From an uncultured Sphingomonadaceae bacterium (lineage in GTDB: Bacteria > Pseudomonadota > Alphaproteobacteria > Sphingomonadales > Sphingomonadaceae): 64,000 nucleotides of DNA. The notes under the pieces were generated by a model that saw only the letters and a program-made list of their open reading frames with translations, had not been told where the DNA came from and ran no database searches. Below, piece by piece: positions 37,097 to 46,646 of the stretch. The stretch is from NCBI GenBank assembly GCA_903871605.1, contig CAIQHF010000028.1, positions 1 through 64,000 on the forward strand, written 5' to 3'. The translations under genes were made by a program, and so were the position numbers. The first letter of the stretch is position 1. Each line of letters begins with the position of its first letter.

Positions 37097-38137
37097 ATGA
37101 TCCGGCTTCGATTGCTCACCACCGGCGCGCTCGCGCTGGGCGCGCTCACCGTCTCGGCTGGCATGGCCAAAGCGCCGGCGCGACCCGCGCCGAAGTCGAG
37201 ACCCGCCACGGCAAAGCCCGGTCCCGATCCCAAGATCATGCAGGTGCAGGTGATCCTCGATCATCTCGGCTTCTCCCCGGGGGTGATCGACGGCAGGGGT
37301 GGTGCCGGTCTCAAGCGCGCGGTCGCCGGCTTCCAGAAGGCGAGCGGCGTCGTCGCCACGGGCGCGATCGATCCGGTTACCGCGGCGGGGCTGCAGAAAT
37401 TCGCCGCGACGCAGCCGATCCGCGACGTGACGCTGACCCCTGCCGATCTCGCCGGCGACTTCGTCGGCCCGCTCCCGCACAAGGAGGACGACCAGGCCAA
37501 GCTGCCGTCGCTGGGCTATGCCAACGCGCTCGAGATGCTGGCAGAGCGCTATCACACCACGGCGGCGGTGCTGATCGCGCTCAACTCGCCCGACACCAAG
37601 CTGACGCCGGGGACGGTGATCAAGGTGCCCAATGTCGTGACCGGCGGGCGCGCCTATCCCGCCGACCTTCCCGAGCTGTACAAGCAGACGCTCGCCGGGC
37701 TCAACGTCGATTCGACGCAGCCGCAAGCGGATCATCTCGTCGTCGACAAGTCGGACAAGACGCTGTCTGTCTACGACGCGCAGAACAAGCTGCTCGCGCA
37801 GTTCCCGGTGACGACGGGAAGCAGCCACGATCCGTTGCCGATCGGCACCTGGAAGATCCTCGGGCTCGATTACAATCCGAAGTTCCACTTCAATCCCAAG
37901 CTGTTCTGGGACGCTTCGAAGAGCGACAAGGCGGCGATGCTGCCGCCCGGCCCCAACGGCCCGGTCGGGGTCGTGTGGATGGACCTGTCCAAGCCGCACT
38001 ACGGAATCCATGGCACGCCCGTACCGGAGAATATCGGTCGTACCGCAAGCCACGGCTGCGTGCGGATGACGAACTGGGACGCGGCGCGCGTCTCGCTGAT
38101 GGTCAAGGCCGGGACGCCGGCGATCTTCCAGCCGTGA
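37097..38137 (+). CDS. L,D-transpeptidase with peptidoglycan-binding domain
   Basis: A 346-residue exported protein: signal peptide at 1–24, a Lys/Pro/Ala-rich linker, a PG_binding_1 domain (QVILDHLGFSPGVIDG, GFQKASG), a LysM-like stretch (LAERYHTTAAVLIALNSP), and a YkuD catalytic domain with HGTPVP and SHGCVRM. The catalytic Cys is near residue 321. It forms 3-3 cross-links or attaches proteins to peptidoglycan in the periplasm. Its stop overlaps the start of a LytM-type peptidase (GTGA), linking cross-linking and hydrolysis. Confidence 0.93.
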   Translation: MIRLRLLTTGALALGALTVSAGMAKAPARPAPKSRPATAKPGPDPKIMQVQVILDHLGFSPGVIDGRGGAGLKRAVAGFQKASGVVATGAIDPVTAAGLQKFAATQPIRDVTLTPADLAGDFVGPLPHKEDDQAKLPSLGYANALEMLAERYHTTAAVLIALNSPDTKLTPGTVIKVPNVVTGGRAYPADLPELYKQTLAGLNVDSTQPQADHLVVDKSDKTLSVYDAQNKLLAQFPVTTGSSHDPLPIGTWKILGLDYNPKFHFNPKLFWDASKSDKAAMLPPGPNGPVGVVWMDLSKPHYGIHGTPVPENIGRTASHGCVRMTNWDAARVSLMVKAGTPAIFQP

Positions 38138-38718
38138 GCCGCTTCGGCCTGATCGTTGCGGGGCTGCTCGCGCTGCTGCTGATCGGTTTCGCCTCGATCG
38201 TGCGCGTCACCGGCCCCGGCTGGAGCGGTGCCGGCGGCGGTGGCGTTGCGACCGGGACGACGATCGGCAAGGGCACCTCATATGCCGGCACCTTGGTCAT
38301 CCCCGTCCAGGGTGTCTCCACCGCCGCGCTCCATGACGATTGGGCCGAGCCGCGCGGCGATGGCACCCGCGTGCACCATGCGATCGACATCATGGCGGCG
38401 CGCGGCACCCCGGTGCTGGCCGCCGCCGACGGCCGCATCGAAAAGCTGTTCCAGAGCCGGCTCGGCGGGACGACGATCTACCAGCGTTCGGCCGATGGCG
38501 GCACGGTCTTCTATTATGCGCATCTCGATCATTATGCGCCGACGCTGGTCGAGGGGCAGGCGGTGAAGGCGGGGCAGGAGATTGCCGCGGTCGGCTCGAC
38601 GGGCGACGCCGACGCGGGCGCCCCCCATCTCCACTTCGAGATCCACGCGATGGCGCCGGGCGAGCGCTGGTGGCAGGGAACCGAGGTGAATCCCTATCCG
38701 GTCCTGGCGAGGAAATAG
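38134..38718 (+). CDS. M23 (LytM) family peptidase, membrane-anchored
   Basis: About 194 residues from GTG 38134, overlapping the transpeptidase stop by 4 bp. An N-terminal helix ([18 protein letters not shown]) anchors it. The M23 domain shows HHAIDIMA (HxxxD) and APHLHFEIH (HxH), so all zinc ligands are present and it should be an active murein endopeptidase. Co-translation with an L,D-transpeptidase suggests joint peptidoglycan remodelling. Confidence 0.9.
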   Translation: MSRFGLIVAGLLALLLIGFASIVRVTGPGWSGAGGGGVATGTTIGKGTSYAGTLVIPVQGVSTAALHDDWAEPRGDGTRVHHAIDIMAARGTPVLAAADGRIEKLFQSRLGGTTIYQRSADGGTVFYYAHLDHYAPTLVEGQAVKAGQEIAAVGSTGDADAGAPHLHFEIHAMAPGERWWQGTEVNPYPVLARK

Positions 38719-38921
38719 CGCGAACGTGGCGGGTTGGGGCAGGGAGGATATTCCGCGCCGTGTCGCATCGGTTCCCCGGCGCAGGCTGGGGGCCGGGCTC
38801 CGCTTCCGAACGCATCCCTGCGCCGCACGCCGCCGCGCGTCGCTCCCCTTGCTCCCGCCCGCCGCGCCCGCTAAGGCGCGCGCCTGCTCTTTCCCATCTT
38901 TTCGAACCTCAGGTGTCGCAC
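38719..38921 (+). promoter_or_regulatory. Leader and candidate promoter of efp
   Basis: A 203-bp gap. It contains a degenerate class A arm near 38770–38800 and a candidate promoter, TTGCTC at 38849–38854 and TAAGGC at 38872–38877 with a 17-bp spacer. The ribosome site of efp is weak (AGGTG). Confidence 0.4.
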
Positions 38922-39485
38922 ATGAAGATCAGCGGCGTGGACATTCGTCCCGGCAACATCATCGAATATGAGGGCGGCATCTGGCGTGCCGTCAAGATCC
39001 AGCACACCCAGCCCGGCAAGGGCGGCGCTTACATGCAGGTCGAGCTCAAGAACCTCATCGACGGGCGGAAGAACAATGTCCGCTTCCGCTCGGCCGAGTC
39101 GGTCGAGAGGGTCCGCCTCGACACCAAGGACTTCCAGTTCCTGTTCGCCGACGGCGACGCACTGACCTTCATGGACAAGGAGACCTACGACCAGATCACG
39201 CTCGACCGCGGAGTGCTGGGCGACGCCGCCGCGTTCCTGCAGGACGGCATGGACGTGGTGATGGAGCTCTATGACGAGCGTCCGATCTCGGTGCAACTGC
39301 CCGACACGATCGAGGCGATGATCGTCGAGGCCGACGCGGTGGTGAAGGGGCAGACCGCCTCCTCTTCCTACAAGCCCGCGATCCTCGACAATGGCGTCCG
39401 CGTGATGGTGCCGCCGCACATCGGCGCGGGCACCAAGATCGTCGTCGACGTCTACGAACAGACCTACGTCCGCCGCGCGGACTAA
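38922..39485 (+). CDS. efp: Elongation factor P
   Basis: A 187-residue translation factor in three beta domains. The loop PGKGGAY puts the modifiable Lys near residue 33; later blocks are [15 protein letters not shown], and the C-terminal YKPAILDNG and [21 protein letters not shown] rescues ribosomes stalled on polyproline. The Lys at the tip fits beta-lysylation-type modification; no modifying enzyme is in the window. I choose ATG 38922 because family homology begins there, although the frame stays open far upstream. Confidence 0.96.
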   Translation: MKISGVDIRPGNIIEYEGGIWRAVKIQHTQPGKGGAYMQVELKNLIDGRKNNVRFRSAESVERVRLDTKDFQFLFADGDALTFMDKETYDQITLDRGVLGDAAAFLQDGMDVVMELYDERPISVQLPDTIEAMIVEADAVVKGQTASSSYKPAILDNGVRVMVPPHIGAGTKIVVDVYEQTYVRRAD

Positions 39486-39488
39486 TGA

Positions 39489-39633
39489 TCTCACTCCCTC
39501 TCCCGCCTCAGGGAGAGGGTCGGGGTGGGGGAAGGACGTATCAACCGGGCGCAGCGCCTGCGGATACGTCATTCCCTCACCCTCCCACCGCTTCGCGGCG
39601 GGCCCCCTCCCTTTCTCGCAAGCGGGAGAGGGT
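39489..39633. repeat. Class D dyad repeat
   Basis: Arms CCCTCTCCCGCCTCAGGGAG and GCAAGCGGGAGAGGGT with an internal CCGCTTCGCGGCGG hairpin. It lies between efp and suhB. A related element sits inside birA at 57028. Confidence 0.75.
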
Positions 39634-39647
39634 CTGGAGTAGAAGAA

Positions 39648-40460
39648 ATGCCAGCACAATCCGGCCTCATCACGGTGATGCAGAAGGCGGCGCGCAAGGC
39701 GGCGCCCAAGCTCAGGCGCGACTTCAACGAAGTCGACGCGCTGCAGGTCTCGCGCAAGGGACCCGCCGACTTCGTATCGGCCGCCGACAAGGCTGCCGAA
39801 CGCACCATCTACGACGAGCTCAAGCACGCCCGTCCGGACTGGGGCTTTCTCATGGAGGAATCCGGCATCGTCGAGGGCGATCCGTCCAAGCCGCGCTGGA
39901 TCGTCGATCCGCTCGACGGCACCTCCAATTTTCTCCACGGCCTGCCGCATTTCGCGATCTCGATCGCGGTCGAGGAGCCGCGCCCGAGCGGCAAGGGCGA
40001 GGTGACACAGGCGCTGGTCTATCAGCCGCTCACCGATGAGAGCTTCTGGGCCGAAAAGGGTCGCGGCGCCTGGCTGCACGACCGCCGGCTGCGCGTCTCG
40101 GCGCGGCGCGATATCTCCGAGGCCCTGCTGGCGACCGGTACGCCATTCAATGGCCATGGTGACTTCGACGTCTGGAGTCGGATCTTCCGCACCGTCGGCC
40201 CCGAGGTCGCGGGTATCCGTCGCTTCGGTTCGGCGGCGCTCGATCTGGCGTGGGTGGCGGCCGGCCGGTTCGACGGCTTCTGGGAAACCGATCTCAGCCG
40301 CTGGGATGTCGCGGCGGGCGAGTTGCTTGTCCGCGAGGCGGGCGGCTTCGTCACCGATTTCCGGGGCGGCGACCAGATGCAGGATCGCAAGCAATGGCTG
40401 GCGTCCAACGATGCGCTGCAGCCGCGGCTGCTCAAGCTCGTGGCAGCAGCGCTCAAATAG
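39648..40460 (+). CDS. suhB: Inositol monophosphatase family protein
   Basis: A 270-residue metal-dependent phosphatase. Motifs: MEESG (first metal Glu), [12 protein letters not shown] (central metal site), and [15 protein letters not shown] at the C-terminus. I start at ATG 39648 where the family fold begins. It hydrolyses inositol-1-phosphate or related sugar phosphates; SuhB orthologues also act in rRNA antitermination, which cannot be judged here. A strong hairpin follows. Confidence 0.92.
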   Translation: MPAQSGLITVMQKAARKAAPKLRRDFNEVDALQVSRKGPADFVSAADKAAERTIYDELKHARPDWGFLMEESGIVEGDPSKPRWIVDPLDGTSNFLHGLPHFAISIAVEEPRPSGKGEVTQALVYQPLTDESFWAEKGRGAWLHDRRLRVSARRDISEALLATGTPFNGHGDFDVWSRIFRTVGPEVAGIRRFGSAALDLAWVAAGRFDGFWETDLSRWDVAAGELLVREAGGFVTDFRGGDQMQDRKQWLASNDALQPRLLKLVAAALK

Positions 40461-40471
40461 GGGCCGTCTGC

Positions 40472-40489
40472 GCCCGCGAAAGCGCGGGC
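40472..40489 (+). terminator. Hairpin after suhB
   Basis: GCCCGCG-AAAG-CGCGGGC, a perfect 7-bp stem 12 bp beyond the suhB stop, without a long T-tract. It should separate suhB from the nuo transcript. Confidence 0.55.
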
Positions 40490-40521
40490 TCCGATCCCGG
40501 AACGCTCGCCGGGCAGCCGTT

Positions 40522-40536
40522 TGCGAATCATTCTCA
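40522..40536. promoter_or_regulatory. Fur-box-like 7-1-7 palindrome upstream of nuo
   Basis: TGCGAATCATTCTCA: 7+1+7 symmetry with one mismatched pair, the layout of Fur sites (TGATAAT-N-ATTATCA type; GC-rich species often use TGCGAAT). It is centred about 56 bp upstream of the inferred nuo start site. Confidence 0.55.
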
Positions 40537-40549
40537 CAGGCCTCGCCTG

Positions 40550-40578
40550 TTGCTTCGCAGGTGCGGCAGGCCTAGAGA
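40550..40578 (+). promoter_or_regulatory. Candidate promoter of the nuo operon
   Basis: TTGCTT at 40550–40555 and TAGAGA at 40573–40578 with a 17-bp spacer, about 50 bp before nuoA. A CAGGC-CTC-GCCTG dyad (40537–40549) abuts its -35. Confidence 0.45.
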
Positions 40579-40627
40579 CGCCCCCAACAAAGTCGCGCCT
40601 TTTCGTGCGCCCGCTGCGGAGAAGTTC

Positions 40628-41005
40628 ATGGCGTCGGTCGCCGCACAATATCTCCCGATCCTTCTGTTTCTCGGGGTCGCACTGCTGCTCTCGACCGCGT
40701 TCGTCGTGCTGCCGATCGCGGTCGCGCGGCTGACCGGCGCGCACAAGCCCTCGACCGACAAGCTGTCCGAATATGAATGCGGCTTTCCCGCGTTCGAGGA
40801 CAGCCGCATGCAGTTCGACGTGCGCTTCTATCTCGTCGCGATCCTGTTCATCATCTTCGATCTCGAGGCCGCCTTCCTCTATCCTTGGGCGGTGTCGCTG
40901 CGCGAGATCGGCTGGACCGGCTGGCTCGCGATGATGGGCTTCCTTGCCGAACTGCTGCTCGGCTTCGCCTATGCCTGGAAGAAGGGAGCGCTGGAGTGGG
41001 AGTAG
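40628..41005 (+). CDS. nuoA: NADH-quinone oxidoreductase subunit A
   Basis: A 125-residue, three-helix complex I subunit. The conserved loop [25 protein letters not shown] (key residues YECG and the redox-sensitive Cys) and [16 protein letters not shown] identify it. It lies at the quinone-site end of the membrane arm. It is the first gene of the nuo block, downstream of the Fur-like site, and overlaps nuoB by 10 bp. Confidence 0.97.
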   Translation: MASVAAQYLPILLFLGVALLLSTAFVVLPIAVARLTGAHKPSTDKLSEYECGFPAFEDSRMQFDVRFYLVAILFIIFDLEAAFLYPWAVSLREIGWTGWLAMMGFLAELLLGFAYAWKKGALEWE

Positions 41006-41550
41006 AGGTTTTCCGCGATCCGGCCGCGCCGTTTCCGCCCGAGCATCAGCCGCCCGAAAAGGCCTTCTTCGACGATCTCTCCGCCGAAGTGCAGGACAAG
41101 GGCTTCCTCGTCACGTCGACCGAGGATCTGTTCCAGTGGGCGCGCACCGGCTCGCTGTGGTGGATGACGTTCGGGCTCGCCTGCTGCGCAGTCGAGATGA
41201 TCCACGTCAACATGCCGCGCTACGATCTCGAGCGCTTCGGCGCCGCGCCGCGCGCCAGCCCGCGCCAGAGCGACGTGATGATCGTCGCCGGCACGCTGTG
41301 TAACAAGATGGCGCCCGCGCTGCGCAAGGTCTACGACCAGATGTCGGAGCCGAAATACGTCATCTCGATGGGCTCGTGCGCCAATGGCGGCGGCTATTAT
41401 CACTATTCCTATTCGGTGGTGCGCGGCTGCGACCGGATCGTGCCCGTCGACATCTATGTGCCAGGCTGCCCGCCGACCGCGGAGGCCTTGCTCTACGGCA
41501 TCATGCAGCTGCAGCGGAAGATCCGCCGCGTCGGCACGATCGAGCGGTGA
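40996..41550 (+). CDS. nuoB: NADH-quinone oxidoreductase subunit B
   Basis: A 184-residue peripheral subunit holding 4Fe-4S cluster N2, with ligands in [17 protein letters not shown] and [11 protein letters not shown]. It passes electrons to quinone. It starts at GTG 40996 inside the nuoA 3' end. The N-terminal 40 residues are variable as in other alphaproteobacteria. A class B repeat separates it from nuoC. Confidence 0.97.
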   Translation: MGVEVFRDPAAPFPPEHQPPEKAFFDDLSAEVQDKGFLVTSTEDLFQWARTGSLWWMTFGLACCAVEMIHVNMPRYDLERFGAAPRASPRQSDVMIVAGTLCNKMAPALRKVYDQMSEPKYVISMGSCANGGGYYHYSYSVVRGCDRIVPVDIYVPGCPPTAEALLYGIMQLQRKIRRVGTIER

Positions 41551-41577
41551 CCGGGATGACCAGCGACTATTCCAAAA

Positions 41578-41665
41578 TCCGTTCGTCCCGAGCGAAGTCG
41601 AGGGACGTTTCGCAGGCGCTGCCATGTGGAGCAGGTGCCTCGACGTCGCTCGGCACGAACGGGGT
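41578..41665. repeat. Class B dyad repeat between nuoB and nuoC
   Basis: Arms CCGTTCGTCCCGAGCGAAGT and CTCGACGTCGCTCGGCACGA within a 148-bp gap in an otherwise compact operon. Confidence 0.8.
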
Positions 41666-41698
41666 GGGTGTGGCGCGCGTTGCAGGTGGGAAGTTCTG

Positions 41699-42367
41699 AT
41701 GCCCAGTTCCTATCCCCGCTTCGCCGCCAACGACGGCGTGATCGATGCCGCCACGGCCGCGCTCGGCGACATGCTTGTCGAGGCGTGCGAGCGCGTCGGC
41801 GAAGTCCAGCTGCATGTGAAGCGTGAGGCCACCGTCGAGGTTCTGCGCACGCTGCGCGACACGCCCGGTCTCGAATATCAGCAGCTGATGGAGATCGCCG
41901 GCGTCGACTATCCCGCGCGCGGCGACGAGCGTTTCGAGGTGGTCTATTGCCTGCTCTCGCTGACGCGCAATCACCGGCTACACGTCCATGTCCGTACCGA
42001 CGAGGCGACTGCGATCCCGTCGGTGACCGGGCTCTGGCCGGTCGCCGGCTGGCTCGAGCGCGAGGTGTACGACATGTTCGGCGTGCTGTTCGACGGCAAC
42101 CCCGATCTGCGCCGCATCCTCACCGACTACGGCTTCCGCGGCCATCCGCTGCGCAAGGATTTCCCGCAGACCGGCTATGTCGAGCTGCGCTATTCCGAGG
42201 CCGACAAGCGCGTGGTGTATGAGCCCGTGCAGCTCGCGCAGGATTTCCGCAATTTCGATTTCCTCTCGCCTTGGGAAGGTGGTGCCTATCAGCTTCCGGG
42301 TGACGAGAAGGCGGCCCAGGCGCCCGGCGCGCCGACCCCGCTCAAGGCCGACGAGGTGAAGCGCTGA
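41699..42367 (+). CDS. nuoC: NADH-quinone oxidoreductase subunit C
   Basis: A 222-residue 30-kDa subunit. The core signature is [20 protein letters not shown] then [14 protein letters not shown]. The C-terminus [16 protein letters not shown] is polar. It helps form the quinone site beside NuoB and NuoD. It starts at ATG 41699 after GGTGGGAAG, and its stop overlaps nuoD by one base. Confidence 0.97.
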   Translation: MPSSYPRFAANDGVIDAATAALGDMLVEACERVGEVQLHVKREATVEVLRTLRDTPGLEYQQLMEIAGVDYPARGDERFEVVYCLLSLTRNHRLHVHVRTDEATAIPSVTGLWPVAGWLEREVYDMFGVLFDGNPDLRRILTDYGFRGHPLRKDFPQTGYVELRYSEADKRVVYEPVQLAQDFRNFDFLSPWEGGAYQLPGDEKAAQAPGAPTPLKADEVKR

Positions 42368-43638
42368 TGGCCGGTCTCCCCGACGCCCCCGACATCCTGC
42401 GCGACTCCGCCTATGCGCTGTCGTCGCCCGACAGCGCGAATGCCGCGCATCCGACGGTCGGCGATGTCGAGATCAAGAACTACACGATCAACTTCGGCCC
42501 GCAGCATCCCGCGGCGCACGGCGTGCTCCGGCTGGTGCTCGAGCTCGACGGCGAGATCGTCGAACGGGTCGATCCGCATGTCGGCCTGCTGCACCGCGGC
42601 ACCGAGAAGCTGATGGAAAGCAGGCCCTACCTGCAGAACATCCCTTATTTCGATCGCTTCGATTATTGCTCGCCTTTGTGCATGGAGCACAGCTTCGTGC
42701 TCGGCATCGAGAAGCTGATGGGCCTCGAAGTGCCCGAGCGCGGCCAGTATCTGCGCGTGCTGTTCGCCGAGCTGACGCGCATCTCCAACCATCTGCTCAA
42801 TCTCGGCAGCCACATCATGGACGTCGGCGCGATGACGCCGAACCTGTGGCTGTTCGAGGCGCGCGAGGACACCTACGGCTTCTTCGAGCGCGCGAGCGGC
42901 GCGCGGATGCACATGAACTGGATGCGCCCGGGCGGCGTCCACCAGGACGTGCCCTTGAAGCTGCTCACCGACATCGGCGACTGGCTCGACGGCCGCTTCA
43001 AGCGCCTGTTCGAGGACGCGATCAGCCTGGTCGCGGACAACCGCATCTTCAAGCAGCGCAACGTCGACATCGGCATCGTCAGTCGCGACGACGCGATCGC
43101 CTGGGGTTTCTCGGGCCCGATGATCCGCGCCGCCGGGGTGCCGTGGGACATCCGTCGCGCGCAGCCCTACGACGTTTATGACCGGATGGAGTTCGACATT
43201 CCCGTCGGCACGCGCGGCGATTGCTACGATCGCTTCATGGTGCGCGTCGAGGAGGTGCGGCAGTCCGCGCGCATTATCAAGCAGTGCCTCAGCCAAATGC
43301 CCGAAGGCCCGGTGCTGACCACCGACCGCAAGGCCGCGCCGCCGCGGCGCGGCGAGATGAAGCGCTCGATGGAGGCGCTGATCCACCACTTCAAGCTCTA
43401 CACCGAGGGCTTCCACGTCCCCGCGGGCGAGGTCTATGTCGCGACCGAGAGCCCCAAGGGCGAGTTCGGCGTCTACATCGTCGCCGACGGCACCAACAAG
43501 CCGTACCGCGTCAAGGTTCGCCCGACCGCGTTCAGCCATCTGCAGGCGATGGACTTCATGATGAAGGGCCACATGCTCGCCGACACCACCGCTATCCTCT
43601 CCGCGATCGACATCGTGTTCGGGGAGTGCGACCGGTGA
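42367..43638 (+). CDS. nuoD: NADH-quinone oxidoreductase subunit D
   Basis: A 423-residue 49-kDa subunit. [20 protein letters not shown] gives the quinone-binding loop, [14 protein letters not shown] follows, and IVFGECDR ends it. The first about 35 residues extend beyond the usual start and are polar ([17 protein letters not shown]), a feature seen in some alphaproteobacteria. It binds quinone with NuoB. It is followed by an unexpected coiled-coil gene overlapping by 4 bp. Confidence 0.97.
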   Translation: MAGLPDAPDILRDSAYALSSPDSANAAHPTVGDVEIKNYTINFGPQHPAAHGVLRLVLELDGEIVERVDPHVGLLHRGTEKLMESRPYLQNIPYFDRFDYCSPLCMEHSFVLGIEKLMGLEVPERGQYLRVLFAELTRISNHLLNLGSHIMDVGAMTPNLWLFEAREDTYGFFERASGARMHMNWMRPGGVHQDVPLKLLTDIGDWLDGRFKRLFEDAISLVADNRIFKQRNVDIGIVSRDDAIAWGFSGPMIRAAGVPWDIRRAQPYDVYDRMEFDIPVGTRGDCYDRFMVRVEEVRQSARIIKQCLSQMPEGPVLTTDRKAAPPRRGEMKRSMEALIHHFKLYTEGFHVPAGEVYVATESPKGEFGVYIVADGTNKPYRVKVRPTAFSHLQAMDFMMKGHMLADTTAILSAIDIVFGECDR

Positions 43639-43865
43639 CCGAGCCCGTCTCCAACGACCTGATTTATGCCGTGTTGCAGAAGATGCAGGGCGACATTGCC
43701 GATATGAAGGGCGACATCGGCGACCTGAAATTGCGGATGAGCGCGGTTGAAGATCATCTTGCTACTGTTATCGTCTCAATCACGGGTTTGAATCATCGCA
43801 TGGATCGTTTCGGTGAACGGTTTAGCCGCGTCGAGCGTCGCCTCGATCTATCGGACGCAGGCTGA
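43635..43865 (+). CDS. Small coiled-coil protein inside nuo operon (copy 1)
   Basis: A 76-residue protein from GTG 43635, overlapping nuoD by 4 bp and nuoE by 1 bp. It is a continuous amphipathic helix: [20 protein letters not shown], then LNHRMDRF and [12 protein letters not shown]. It is a paralogue of the protein at 44676: both share GDI/L-K-x-RM, HRMDR/KRMDR and [16 protein letters not shown]. The base composition is visibly lower in GC than neighbouring nuo genes, which suggests transfer. It is not a complex I subunit known to me. Similar short heptad proteins occur scattered in alphaproteobacteria without assigned function. Confidence 0.75.
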   Translation: MTEPVSNDLIYAVLQKMQGDIADMKGDIGDLKLRMSAVEDHLATVIVSITGLNHRMDRFGERFSRVERRLDLSDAG

Positions 43866-44530
43866 TGGCTGACGCAGTCCACATCCCCGACGAGGCCGAG
43901 ACCCGCGCGCGCTGGGGCGATTTCGCCTGGACGCCGGAGAATGCCGAGCAGGCCAGGGTCATCCTGGCGCGCTACCCCAAGGGGCGCGAGCAGTCCGCCG
44001 TGATGCCGCTGCTCGATCTGGCACAGCGGCAGGTCGGCGCGGACACGCAGACGCAGGGCTGGCTGCCCGTGCCGGTGATCGAGTTCGTCGCAAGCCAAGT
44101 CGGCGTGCCCTATATGCGCGTGTACGAGGTCGTGACCTTCTACACGATGTACAACATGGCGCCGGTCGGCCGTTTCCACGTCCAGGTCTGCGGCACGACG
44201 CCGTGCATGCTGCGCGGCTCGGATGATGTTTTGGCGGCGTGCAAGAACAAGGGTCTGGTCAAGGGCAAGACGACGCCCGACGGGCTGTTCACGTTGACCG
44301 AGGTCGAGTGCCTGGGCGCCTGCGCCAACGCGCCCATGGTCCAGATCAACGACGACAATTTCGAGGACCTCACCTACGACAGCACGATCGCGATCCTCGA
44401 GGCGCTGGCCGAGGGGCGTACCCCCAAGCCGGGCCCGCAGATCGATCGCCAGGTCAGCGCGCCCGAGGGCGGCCCGACGACGCTGAAGGAGATGGTGTCC
44501 GAGAACCACGACTATCGAGGGGCTTGGTGA
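43865..44530 (+). CDS. nuoE: NADH-quinone oxidoreductase subunit E
   Basis: A 221-residue 24-kDa subunit with the 2Fe-2S cluster N1a: Cys in CGTTPCMLRG and ECLGACANAP. It starts YxxFAWTPENAEQA and contains PYMRVYEVVTFYTMYN. It is part of the NADH module with NuoF. It is flanked by the coiled-coil gene before and a one-helix membrane peptide after, both overlapping by one base. Confidence 0.97.
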   Translation: MADAVHIPDEAETRARWGDFAWTPENAEQARVILARYPKGREQSAVMPLLDLAQRQVGADTQTQGWLPVPVIEFVASQVGVPYMRVYEVVTFYTMYNMAPVGRFHVQVCGTTPCMLRGSDDVLAACKNKGLVKGKTTPDGLFTLTEVECLGACANAPMVQINDDNFEDLTYDSTIAILEALAEGRTPKPGPQIDRQVSAPEGGPTTLKEMVSENHDYRGAW

Positions 44531-44679
44531 TGCCCGCGCTTCTGTCGATCATCGTATTTGTCGTGCTGGCGATCATTCTGCTCAAGGTGATGGTCGCGGC
44601 GCTCGGGCTGATCCTCGCGCTAGTGTTTGGTGTGATCGTCTATTTCGTCGCCGAGAAGCTGGTGGGGAAGGGCGCATGA
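44530..44679 (+). CDS. 49-residue membrane protein inside nuo operon
   Basis: MPALLSIIVFVVLAIILLK opens a protein that is almost entirely hydrophobic (one long or two short helices: VMVAALGLILALVFGVIVYF) and ends AEKLVGKGA. It overlaps nuoE by 1 bp and the next coiled-coil gene by 4 bp, so it is co-translated. No family is recognised. It could be a small membrane partner of complex I or of the neighbouring coiled-coil protein; both ideas are inference. Confidence 0.65.
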   Translation: MPALLSIIVFVVLAIILLKVMVAALGLILALVFGVIVYFVAEKLVGKGA

Positions 44680-44929
44680 CCGAGCAGGAAAACATCGTCA
44701 ACTTCGTTGGCGAGCAGTTCCGACGCCTCAACCTGCGTTTCGACAAGTTCGAGTTGGAGATGGGCGACATCAAGAGCCGCATGATAGTAACCGAGGAGAG
44801 CTTGGCCTCGATGTCGGCACGGGTTGCGACGGTCGAGGTGAGCATGGCGGGTATCATCAAGCGAATGGACCGGATTGAGAACCGATTGGAACGTATCGAG
44901 CGTCGTCTCGATCTGGTGGAAGTCCGCTG

Positions 44930-44930
<1 letters not shown>
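44676..44930 (+). CDS. Small coiled-coil protein inside nuo operon (copy 2)
   Basis: An 84-residue all-helical protein: [39 protein letters not shown], then [20 protein letters not shown]. It is a paralogue of the 43635 protein, aligned over about 55 residues. It overlaps the membrane peptide gene by 4 bp and nuoF by 1 bp. GC is again lower than in nuo genes. A homo- or hetero-oligomeric coiled coil with copy 1 is likely from the heptads. The role is unknown. Confidence 0.75.
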
Positions 44931-46231
<1,301 letters not shown>

Positions 46232-46235
46232 GGCG

Positions 46236-46646
46236 GTGGGCGTCATCCTCGCCGATATCGAACTCGCCAACGCGCGGCAGGACGACCTGCTGCCGATGAC
46301 GGTCAACGCGCTGGTCGATACCGGCGCCGTCCACATGTGCATTCCGCAGCATGTCGCGAACCAACTCCAGTTGCCGATGCTGAACCGGCGCGAGGTCACG
46401 GTCGCGAACGGCGCGACGCAGATGGTCGATTATGTCGGCCCGATACGCGTGCGCTTCGCCAATCGGGAATGTCTCGTCGGCGCGCTGGTGCTGGGCGACC
46501 AGCCCTTGCTCGGTGCGATCCCGATGGAAGACATGGACCTTGTCGTCAGCCCGTCGCGGCAGACGGTTACGGTCAATCCCGCCAGTCCCAACATCGCCAT
46601 GTCGCTCGCCATGGGCGTCCGCCCCGCGACCGAGGATAAGAACTGA
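46236..46646 (+). CDS. Retropepsin-like (clan AA) aspartic protease domain protein
   Basis: A 136-residue protein from GTG 46236. NALVDTGAVHMCIPQHVANQ contains the catalytic D-T-G-A motif, flanked by a hydrophobic beta strand as in retropepsins. ALVLGDQPLLGAIPMEDMDLV gives the second conserved hydrophobic-G motif. One D-T-G per chain means it must dimerise to be active. There is no signal peptide, so it is cytosolic. It sits between nuoF and nuoG, 4 bp from one and overlapping the other by 1 bp. Known clan AA proteases of this size are uncharacterised in bacteria; a nuo-specific substrate is inference only. Confidence 0.8.
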   Translation: MGVILADIELANARQDDLLPMTVNALVDTGAVHMCIPQHVANQLQLPMLNRREVTVANGATQMVDYVGPIRVRFANRECLVGALVLGDQPLLGAIPMEDMDLVVSPSRQTVTVNPASPNIAMSLAMGVRPATEDKN

